Shown here piece by piece: positions 47,653-56,775 of a stretch of DNA of 64,000 bases; position 1 is the stretch's first letter; each line of letters starts with the position of its first letter. This DNA comes from Picocystis sp. L7 (Eukaryota; Chlorophyta; Picocystophyceae; Picocystales; Picocystaceae). Made by a program: the position numbers and the translations under genes. The stretch spans positions 613,520-677,519 of the forward strand of contig QXJR01000015.1 in NCBI GenBank assembly GCA_020975725.1. Reading direction: 5' to 3'. The notes under the pieces are model-generated. The model did not search any database, was not told the origin of the DNA, and worked only from the letters and a program-made list of their open reading frames with translations.

Positions 47653-50507
47653 ATGGGGCCTACAATGGATCTGGTGGGGCCCATGCCTGAGACCATGGCT
47701 GGACAACAATATTATTTGTCCATGTATGACCAGTCTACAAAGACTAGCCAAGTGTTCCTGCTGCCCAACAAAAATCACATTGCAAGAGCAGTGATGGAGG
47801 GAATCAGTACGTTCGAGAAGATCGCAAAGGCAGGGTGCAAAGTGAAAGCGATTCGAACAGACTTGGGTACATAATTTATTACAAAAGAACTGCAAAGTTA
47901 CTTGCAGGATAGAGGAATAGTCCATGAGACCACAGCTGGGTACAAACCGCAGCAAAATGCAGCCGAGCGACTGCACCGCACGTTGAACGACAGCGCTAGG
48001 GCCATGCTCATTCATGCCAAACTCCCTGAAAAATTCTGGGGTGAAGCAGTGCGCTGTGCCAACTACCTGCGAAACAGAACACCGGTCTCTTTGTCAGCCA
48101 ACGGGAAGACTCCCTTGGAACTACTTACCGTTGCACCTACTCCCACCAGCCACCTACGAGTATTTGGGTGCGAGGCATGGGTGCTCATCCCCGAGGCAAA
48201 ACGATCGAGCAAATTTGGGGCCAGGTCAGTGCCAGGCATATTCATCGGTTATCAAAACAATTCAACTTACCGTGTCCTGGTGGATGACAAAGTTGTCACC
48301 AGCAGGAATGTTTTCTTCGTTGAAAACAAACTTCCGGTCAGTAAGCAAACATCAGATTCGCAACCCGAAGTTGTCGCAAATTTGCTAGCCAAACCACCAC
48401 AATTCTCCATGGAATCTGAAGGGTCTCACCATGAAAGTGAAGACCACCATCTGATCTCAAGGAGGGTAGCTCAGCCAAGCTCTGCAGGTGTGCCGCTGTC
48501 ACAACGAAAATCTGACTGGCCTGCCATCGAGAATTCTGCAGCTACCACACCTGCAGCCCACCGTAAACCAGCATCACCTGACAGCAGACACCAGTCCATG
48601 ATGTCAAGAGATGAGGGAGCAACTCATGCTGCTCAAGTGACTCCCTCACCTCTTCCGGATATGGTGTACTTCCCTGTGGCTCCGACAAATTCAGCAGCAA
48701 ATCCAGCAGCTCCAGCAGCAAGCCCAGCAGTTCTAACAGCAAGTCCAGCTCCAGCAATTGAAGCACCAGCAAATCCAGCCATGGTAGAGGGAGAGGCACC
48801 AACAGCCATCTCCCATCCATACAACATGCGTTCACGCGGAAATAAAGCCTTGGAAGCGGCAGCAACGCGTCAGTGGGAGATCAGCAACGATTTCTCAGGC
48901 TACGCTCGCGCCATGGCTCGCCCAGACGCCGACCTATGGCAGGAGGCCATCACCGACGAACTCACCTCGTTGGCCAAGAACGGCACTTGGCGTCTCGTTC
49001 CACTTCCTCCTGGTCGCACCCCCTTGACCACCACGTGGGTGTTCAAGGTGAAGACCGACGGTGACGGTCAGGTGGAGCGCTACAAAGCCCGCCTGTGCGT
49101 GCGTGGCTTCGAGCGGCGTGTAGGAGTGGATTTCCACGAGGTGTTTGCCCCCACCTCGGGCAAAGTGGCCCAAAGGGCCTTTCTCACCTATGCAACCCTG
49201 GTTAACTACGAGGTTCAGCAAGTCGATATTAAGACTGCTTTCCTCAACGCTGAACTGAATGAAGACATCTATTTGCAGATTCCAGAAGGATTGAAGGGGA
49301 GCATGAAGACAACAGGTGAAGAGGAACACGTATTGAAGCTGGAGAAATCCCTTTATGGGCTGAAGCAAGCTCCGAGAATGTGGCACCAGCACTTAAGTCT
49401 GAACTTGGGTTTGTGTGCAATCCTGTGGATGAAACCATCCTGAAATGCACACATCAAGACACTGGAAAAGAATGCCTCATTCTGATCTATGTGGATGACC
49501 TGCTGATTGGAGCAGAAGATCTCAATACAACACAGATGGTGATTGAGTCCATTTGCAGAAAATACGATGCCCGGGACCTCGGACCGGCATCGTTCTTTTG
49601 TGGAATGGACATCCAGAGAAACAGAGAAAAGAGGTTAATATACCTCTCTGAACAAGAAAAGGTAAAAAATTTGATCCATCAGTTTAACATGGACAGCTCC
49701 AGGACAAGGAAGACGCCCCTGGACTTTACCTTGACCAAAGGGGAAGAGGAGGAAGCATGCCAGACTAAACCCTACCAGGTTTTAGTGGGCACTCTGTTGT
49801 ATCTGTCCACTACTACACGCCCAGACATGTGCCAAGCAGCCTCACAGCTCTCCAGGTTCGTGACTGACCCCAAAAACAGCCACAAGGAAGCAGCCAAGAA
49901 TGTACCGAAGTACCTAAAGGAGACAGTTAACTATGGACTGTGCCTGGGGAACAAGATCGATGTCTTGCATAAAGAACTCGATCAAGATATCGATATCTTT
50001 ACACTTACTGGCTACTGTGATGCAGATTATGCCACAGACAAAGTGACCAGGAAATCGAGAACAGGATATATATTCCTGCTCCGTGGGAGCCTTGTTTCAT
50101 GGCAAAGCAAACTCCAAGCAACTGTGTCAACCTCCACTGCAGAGGCTGAATATCAAGCGGCATCGAGTGCCGTCAAGGAGGGACTTTGGCTCAAGAACCT
50201 GCTGACTGACTTAACTTCTGGTGCAGTTAAGCAACAGATCAAAATGTTTTGTGACAACCAAGCCTGTATCAAGATTGCACACAGCTCAGGGTCCATGGTC
50301 AGGACCAAGCACATTGATGTGGCACACCACTCTGTCCGGGAGCGAGTGCTCTTTGGGGAAGTGAACTTCAAGTATTGTGACACATCCAAAATGCTTGCTG
50401 ATTTTCAGACGAAAATCAGTAAAGTCCAGCCTTTCTGGAAATGCATCACAGGAATCGGAGTCATGAGCTCTCCAGGTTGGTGCACCTCTGTGCAGCCCAT
50501 AGAATGA
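47653..50507 (+). pseudogene. Ty1/copia pol (integrase, RT, RNase H), 5'-truncated and broken
   Basis: Integrase opens DLVGPMPETMAG and carries KAIRTDLGT, a TAA stop at 47872-47874, then PQQNAAERLHRTLNDSARA (catalytic Glu) and the copia-typical RVFGCEAWVLIP. An Ala/Pro-rich linker with NMRSRGNKALEAA leads to RT (TTWVFKVKTDGDGQVERYKA, VDIKTAFLNAELNEDIYLQIPEG). The frame shifts near 49385 and continues with LIYVDDLLIGAED, then RNase H (RKSRTGYIFLLRGSLVSWQS, STAEAEYQA). Integrase before RT defines Ty1/copia. Gag, protease and 5' LTR are missing. Confidence 0.92.
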
Positions 50508-50520
50508 CCCTGAGTGGGAG
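50508..50520 (+). other. Polypurine tract of the copia element
   Basis: CTGAGTGGGAG immediately follows the pol stop codon and immediately precedes the 3' LTR, the expected place for the plus-strand primer of an LTR retrotransposon. Confidence 0.55.
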
Positions 50521-50525
50521 TATTG

Positions 50526-50837
50526 AGAGACCTGGGTCTAGGGATCCCTCTGTGGGAGTTTCTTCTCTATTGGGAGAAGAAACTCTATCGTGCAGGCAGG
50601 CAGGGACGACGGTCCCGAACGGACCGGCTGGTGCCGGACTCTCGATAGGTCGCACGAATGCGACCTCGGATACTTAACATGCATGAGTTAATAGATCGAT
50701 TACACGATCAAAAGCCGCCACCAAGCACCCCCGCCATCAAGACGCTCGTCCATTGGATCCATCGGCCGAACTCTGTCGGTTCAGACCGACCCACCGGCCC
50801 AAGGGAATCCTCACTCCCTTGAGGATCATCTGTTTTT
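50526..50837 (+). repeat. 3' LTR of the copia element
   Basis: About 312 bp shared with the solo LTR at 32315-36136 (minus strand). Near its 5' end is a perfect 12-bp hairpin, GAGTTTCTTCTC (50556-50567) against GAGAAGAAACTC (50574-50585), with a 6-nt loop. It serves as the empty site for the PIF insertion in the other copy. Borders are set by where similarity ends and are good to a few bases. Confidence 0.8.
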
Positions 50838-50927
50838 AGGCTCACTCGATTGACCGGCCGATTGTCGGGGTCCTACCCCTCACTGCTCCTGGAACTCTAG
50901 GGGCGTGGCTTCATAGGAGAGCCAGGC

Positions 50928-51860
50928 CTACCCGGCGTAACAACGGCAAGCATCCTCAGGCTGCAATTGCAAGAACAACCTGTATGCTGCCTTCAGCTCG
51001 ACCATTGCATGCTCATCGACATTGGCCAGGGGGCCTGGCCAGGAAAGCTCCTCCTCTGCATCCAACTGCCCAAATGCTTCTTCAAATTCCAATCTCTCGC
51101 AGGTCCTGCGGAAGCACATCTTGCGCAGGATGTTGGCATGGGCAGGCACATCCATCGTTGGGATCATTCTGCGCAGGTCTGCCTTGTGCTGCAGCCGGAC
51201 CGTGCGTTCGAGGCGTTTGCTTGCTTCCACTTGGTAAGCTTGCTTTGGTTCCAGCTGATACAGTGAGGGTACCATCTCCTCATGGTGGGCAGGCTGCTCA
51301 TGTGCGGCGGGGAAAGGCATGTTGGTAGCCAGGTACATTTCCTCGCTGGCGCTGGTATTTGCACGCTCGATCCCTCCAAGCTTCAGCAGAGCTTGCTGCT
51401 AAAGTTGAAGGGCACGAGTCAGCTCCTGTTGCATGTTGACCATGCTTCTCATCATGAGTTGTTGCTGTGCACAGATTTCGATTAGCAAACGCCGATCGTC
51501 CCTCCGCTCTGAGTCCTCTTGCCATCCGCGTGGCACGAGATCTTCATCCAAATCTTCAGCGATGCGTCCAACCTGCTCCCTGTCAAGCACGCCATGCTCG
51601 TGGTCTTCTGGATTAGGCATCGTGTCCTGCAATTCTGGAATGGGATGCTCCAACGTTCCTTGTAGTGGTCTAGTTTGTCGAGATTCGGACTCCACTTGTT
51701 CGGGGAGTGCTTCTTCCTCCTCCACTCGCTCCTGTTCCTCGACGCAGCTGTGGCGTTCTTTCCTCAGGAGCTCTTCCTTGGCGTCTGTTGGGTGCCACTC
51801 CGCGACCCCTGGGCTTCTTTCGACGGGTCGCCCCTCTCAAACGTTGTCAAAAATCCCCTG
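50928..51860 (-). pseudogene. gag-like ORF of an LTR retrotransposon, one internal stop
   Basis: On the minus strand a Glu/Arg-rich polypeptide runs from about 51860 (WHPTDAKEELLRKERH) through QVGRIAEDLDEDLVPRGWQE to 51402. A TAG stop follows, and it resumes in the same frame to 50928 (MVPSLYQLEPKQAYQVEASK, KMCFRRTCERLEFEEAFGQL, ELKAAYRLFLQLQPEDA). Size, charge and helical look fit Gag, and the LTR-like leader with a TATA box sits just upstream. No zinc knuckle is seen. The element is cut off on the left by the copia LTR region. Confidence 0.45.
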
Positions 51861-51989
51861 TAACGGCCTCTCAGTCGATCCCTCATGGGACTGGACTGGG
51901 TCCCTCCCCAAACTCGGGAGGGACTCACCCTCTCAGTTCCGGACTAAGGGACTCAGTCGAACGAGGGGTCCGTGAGTCTCGGAAACGAG

Positions 51990-52685
51990 TGGGCCTTGCT
52001 GGGTCGTCCACGGGGTTCGACCAGCAAGCTTTTGTATTTCTTGTTGGCAACAGGTCGCCGGTGGCGGTCCAACTCGTTTGGTCAATGTGAGCGTCGATTC
52101 AGTGCGCCCGCGCAAGCCTTACTCGTTTTCCTTCTTGCCAAATAGGTTCGCTTTTTCTCTCTTATGTCGCCTCCTAGCCTCGTATCCCGGTGCCAAGTCA
52201 AATGCTCTCGCACTCGGCACAGGACAGGCGGAGACGCCTCCTCTTCAATCTCAATTCTTCTTCAATTACAAATGCAAAGGCTCACGCCTTATATAGTGCT
52301 CTCTACACCATAGGGGAGTGGGACACCAGCCCCATCAAGTCCACGAGGGACCTGCCTCGTGATGTGCACATGGGTTGCACCCCTAGGCAAGATTCCATCA
52401 CGTAATGGTGCCTAGGGGGTCTTGCCCTCCCCTTCTCTCTCACATATCGTGAGCAGTTCGTCCACTACAGACCTGTAACGCTCCCTTGAGGGCCTCACCC
52501 TGAGGGGACCCATCTATGGGCCCTAGGGAGCTCCTCTCCACGCCCCACACCAAGGGAAGGCATCCTAGGGGGCCCATTCTTGCTCAAGGGGCGGAACATT
52601 TGAGGGGGTCACCCTTGAGAGTCTTACCTTAGACTACAACGTCCATTCCTTGCCTTCTGACTGAGGAGTCTCCATTTAGACTCCA
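51990..52685 (-). mobile_element. LTR/leader sequence on the minus strand
   Basis: Between the gag-like ORF and the start of the plus-strand methyltransferase-integrase element. On the minus strand it carries CACTATATAAGG (TATA box at 52287-52298) and a leader running toward gag. On the plus strand, homology to the other methyltransferase element starts only after about 52686, so this element probably truncated it. Exact LTR ends were not resolved. Confidence 0.45.
52287..52298 (-). promoter_or_regulatory. TATA box of the minus-strand LTR
   Basis: Reverse complement reads CACTATATAAGG, a strong TATA match about 430 bp upstream of the gag-like ORF. It is a plausible LTR U3 promoter. Confidence 0.5.
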
Positions 52686-55571
52686 ACAGAAATTGTCCAA
52701 CCGCTTACTTGGCAGGCCTGTCTCCGTTCAGGTTGGGCGGCGCCGTCCGAAAAAGCGCCCACGCTGATGGCCAGTTGGGACAACACACATAATGTCAGAA
52801 ATGGCGAGTCATTGGTTCAGCAAGAAGGTGGCACTACCACCAGGCAAATGGCTCCTGAAGAGCGGGAATTGTTGGTTGGGCTGCAGCTGGGAGACACGAC
52901 AGCACCGGGACTGGACAAATCCACCAGGAACCGTATGCTTGGCAATGCGTTCCCCGTCTCCTGGATCAATTCCATCATACGTATCTGGATCGATACCATC
53001 GATAACGACGCTCAGCAAGCAGCGGCATGCTATTCGCTTCCCTCACCCGGGGCGCTGGATAGTCCTTTTTACCAAGCTGAGAATACTACTTTGCACCCTC
53101 TGCAATCAGTACTCACAGCAGTCGACATTGGTAAGATTAGCCGACTGGATGCGCTACTTGCAAAAGCGGCATCAATGGACGCAGACTATCAGAGGCTTCA
53201 GGAGACAGATACCCTGCAAAAACAAGATGGAATGATGTATAAGGTCACCCAGGGGCAGAAACGGTTGTACGTTCCTAACGACCGCGCAGTCAAGAACCTC
53301 ATCCTGATGACCACGCATGATTTGCCTTATGCAGGCCACCCAGGAGTTCATAAAACCACTGAACTGCTGACGCGACAATATTACTGGCCTGGAATGCACG
53401 AGGACGTCAAATCATACCGCAGACAATGTTATGCTTGCCAACTAGGCAAAATCAGCAGGCAGCGCAGCAAAACTACTCTCCATCCTACCGACCATGGGTC
53501 ATACCCGAGTCGATGGGTGACACTGGACATTGCAATGGGATTGCCACCCAGTCACAATTACGATGCAGTTCTTGTTATTGTAGACCGGTTTACCAAATAC
53601 ACCGTCTACATTGCTATCACCACCAGCATCACTGCTACTGAGTTGGCCTTTCAGTTTGAGCGTCATTGGGTCGCAAGACGCGGATGCCCTAGCAACTTGA
53701 TCATGGACCGAGACACAAAGTTCACCAGCGCATACTGGCGCGATTTCATGGAGGCCTTGGGTGTTACGGCCATGCTCACCACTGCTTACCATCAGCAGAC
53801 CGATGGACAGACACAACGTCAAATTGCGACGCTAGCGGACCAACTGCGGGTCGCGCTTATAGATACTTTAGGTGCAGATGACGATTGGTATAGATGCCTG
53901 TACGTCGCAGAATTCGCGACCAACAACACCGTACGGGTAACTACAGGAATCGCTCCGTTTCAAGCAGAGTTGGGTCGCCACTCCACCATGCTCTTGCGGT
54001 TGGATGGCTTGGGGCAGGCTGTGAAGCGACAGCAGGTCGCACAACAGCCCAAGTTTCTGGCACTTTGCGTGTGGAGAAGGTTCCACGTTGAGTTGGGAGG
54101 TGCGGAGAACCAAAGCGCACCTGGAGCTGAGATCAGGAAGGTTCTAATTCAATTACAAGATCCTGTGGGAAGCCCTAGGTGGCTTCTCACAGGGGGGTGG
54201 TGTTTCCAGGCCTTATCCACCATGAGATCTGCTCCGCAAAGATCTCTTGGTGGGTCTGGTGCCCAACCGAACGGTGAAGATCCGTTCTGTTGGGGAGCAA
54301 GGGCTGCTGGAGCCCTTCTGGCCGTCCGATCCTCCAGGGCAGAGCCTCGGGATTGGGGAACCCTCGATCGAGTACCCTTCTGTGTTGGGGCCTCGAGGTA
54401 GGGACCGATCTCTGTATAGGGACCGGGGGTTCACCCAAAATGACCGGGGGGGACTGTCTGTCTCCAATCAAGCCAGAGGGGACCACCCACGCATAAGCTA
54501 GTATAACCGAATCCTGGGGCCCTTGGTTGGGTGTCCCAGGATGGAGGGGAGACCGAGGCTCCTCGTAGGGGGGCCTGGGACCCAGAGTCCCTTTCAGTGC
54601 CCTTCTATTTGCTGCCCGGACCCAGCAACCGTACAATCGATAAGCATGTTGCTGAATTGTGCAAATACCCCAGGACGATTTATCGTCTCATGGCGGCCAA
54701 CCTCGCCAAGTCGGAGGAACGCATGCAGTTTTTCAGTAACCGAACGCGAGTCAACAAAAACTTTGCAGAGGGAGAAACTGTCAAACTGCAGGGAGGACGT
54801 GCGACTTGCAGTGATCAGCATAAACTGCAGCCACGCTTCCGGGTTACCGAAATTGTCCGCTCCCTGGGAAAAGACAATTATGAGATCCGCTTACCGGAAC
54901 GCAACAGCATTCACCCAATCGTGCATGCTGAGACACTTGAAAAATTTTGGATAGCAAATCCTGCAAAATTCCCTTTGGCTCAACAACCGGGACCGTCCGT
55001 GCTACCGCCGCAGATGCCACAGCAACCCACCAACCTAGCGCAGAAATATCTTGTCCGGAAATACCTCCTGCGCAACTGGAATTCAATACCACCCAGGTAC
55101 TATGTTCAATGGGATACACCTGCCAAAGAATTGGGGTGGGCATATGAAGATGATGCGTTGATTAGCGACTTCGCTTTCTATGAAAAGGTGAATGGAATTC
55201 TGCCTGCAACTGGCATCACTACTGCCAACAAGGTTGCAGTTCTCAAGCACAAACAAGTCAAATTTCAGCAAAAGACACCTATCGTCCAGAACACCTGGAC
55301 TGGCAAGGCCCCTTGGGCAGCGGCCATTGGACGTGCGTCCACCGTGAAACTTACAGGTTTGCAAGCATTGCCTAAGGCAAACCTGCATCGGGTAGTACAG
55401 AAGCGCTTTGACGAGCAAGGACTGCTCATGTATTGCGCTGGACAGGTCATCGCCGCTCCCAAAGCAGGTGTAGGACAATACACTATCCGTTACACGAACG
55501 GATACGAAGAGGCAGTTACACATCAGGAATTGGAAAGGCTGCTTTATAGAGCCTCGTCTAGGATATATTAA
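52686..55571 (+). pseudogene. Ty3/gypsy pol fragment: DNA-methyltransferase C-terminus, integrase, chromodomain-like tail
   Basis: Starts within a C5-cytosine methyltransferase C-terminus (TEIVQPLTWQ, APTLMASWDN, RQMAPEERELLVGLQLGDTT, MLGNAFPVSWINS), homologous to the fuller minus-strand copy. Next is the integrase HHCC zinc domain (HDLPYAGHPGVHKTTELL ... CYACQLGK) and core (VTLDIAMGLPPSHNYDAVLVIVDRFTKY, NLIMDRDTKFTSAYW, HQQTDGQTQRQ). In the last motif Gln replaces the expected catalytic Glu. After ~600 bp of inserted DNA (about 53990-54600) the ORF resumes to 55571 with VKLQGG, KLQPRFRVTEIV and a chromodomain-like LVRKYLLRNWNSIPPRYYVQ. RT and RNase H are missing; 5'-truncated. Confidence 0.85.
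53990..54600. mobile_element. Insertion inside the integrase gene, probably a solo LTR
   Basis: The integrase C-terminal reading (…AELGRHST) resumes only after about 54598 (PFYLLPGPSNRTIDKH). The intervening sequence is C/G-rich, contains a hairpin TGTGGGAAGCC/GGCTTCTCACA at 54164-54191 and ends in AGGGACC-type repeats. It has no coding potential of its own. Boundaries are approximate, and the left ~130 bp could belong to the host element. Confidence 0.4.
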
Positions 55572-55884
55572 GTTTTCTTTAGGAGTTTTTGACCTGAGGG
55601 CAGGTTTTCTCCTACCACCTGTTTGTTCCGTATACAAGGACCGTCGAGGACGCCGGTGTTGGGGCTGGGAGTGTTAGGAACTAGGCCCCCTTTTGATTCC
55701 TCATCCATTGACCCCCTTCGATGGATGGTTGACCCTCGATGGGGAGGAGTACTTAACTCCTCCCCCACACACCTTGTAATCAATTCGATCTTGACCTCGA
55801 AGGTGGAGCCGTCCCCAAGTGCCTCCTCGACCTCCGAGGCAATTTCCTCCGCACCGGCAGAGTTCAAGAGCAAGGAGCTTCGCT
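55572..55884. other. Junction between the two tail-to-tail gypsy elements (LTR-like)
   Basis: 313 bp between the plus-strand stop and the minus-strand stop. It contains a perfect hairpin GGGGAGGAGT/ACTCCTCCCC at 55741-55765, preceded by CCCTCGAT as in the debris at 47532-47547. Probably the fused 3' LTR remnants of the two elements. Confidence 0.4.
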
Positions 55885-56772
55885 CTAACAAGACAGGTTG
55901 CCTTCCACATAGTAGCAAACCGGTCCTCCTAGAAAGAGGGAATAGTCCCGCAGCAGGTATCGCCGTATACGTGAACTAGCCTCCCCTCCTTCTTGAAATG
56001 TTGGCTTTGGTAAGGGCGTTGTTGCGGGTAGGATATCTTCATCCTCAGGGAACAGGGTAAAGTCTGAGTCGACCCACAGTTCCAGCCGATCAACGTTCAT
56101 GCGATCTGAAAATGCGGACCCTTGAAGTAATTGGAGACTGTACGCTCCCCTCCCCAGATTTTGCTCGATAATGTAGGGTCCTACATAATATGGTTCCAAT
56201 TTGTGTTTGTCTGTGGGCCCCTTCAGGCCATACATTACCTTTACCCTAGCGCCCACAGGAAATTCTTTCGGTGTGCGAGATGCAGTAGCCTCCTGCATCC
56301 TCTTTGCCCCCTTTTGGAGCCTATCAAGCACCATTCCATACATTTTCCTCTGTCCATCAAGGATGTTTGTGATGCGCCTGTCGAGCGATTATGCTGTCAA
56401 TTCCTTGGCGGGGGTGTCCAAGGAAGGTAGCTGGAGGTGCCAGGGTAGCCTAGAGTGGCAACCGTACAGTAGCTAGAAGGGTGAGTAGTGAGTGATTACA
56501 TGCTCAGAATCATTATATGCATGCGCCGCCGCCTGTAGGTAAGGGTCCCAATTAGCCTTGTCATCGCACATCGATCGTAGGGTCTGTAATAAAGTCCGAT
56601 GTTGGCGTTTTGCGCCACCTTGCGATTGCAAATGGTATGGGGTTCCAGTAATGTGAAAAGCGCCAAGCGTAGCACAAAAGGCCCTGAACAACGCACGATA
56701 AGCAGGCCCATTGTGAGTGACTATTCGCACGGTGCAGTGGTACCTAAAGACCAAGTTATCCAACAAAGCCAT
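55885..56772 (-). pseudogene. Gypsy integrase C-terminal part and tail, broken
   Basis: Continues the integrase core after a stop: RIVTHNGPAYRALF (the second catalytic Asp appears as His), GTPYHLQSQGGAKRQHRTLL, then a stop and frame change. The C-terminal domain follows (FPVGARVKVMYGLKGPTDKH, KLEPYYVGPYIIEQNLGRGAYSLQLLQG) with a short end SRIRRYLLRDYSLFLGG resembling the start of the chromodomain in the plus-strand copy. It is non-functional. Confidence 0.8.
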
Positions 56773-56775
56773 TGC

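Noticed and set aside
48542-48865. Leu-rich minus-strand ORF opposite the copia linker
   Set aside because: Antisense of the Ala/Pro/Ser-rich linker between integrase and RT, not an independent membrane protein.
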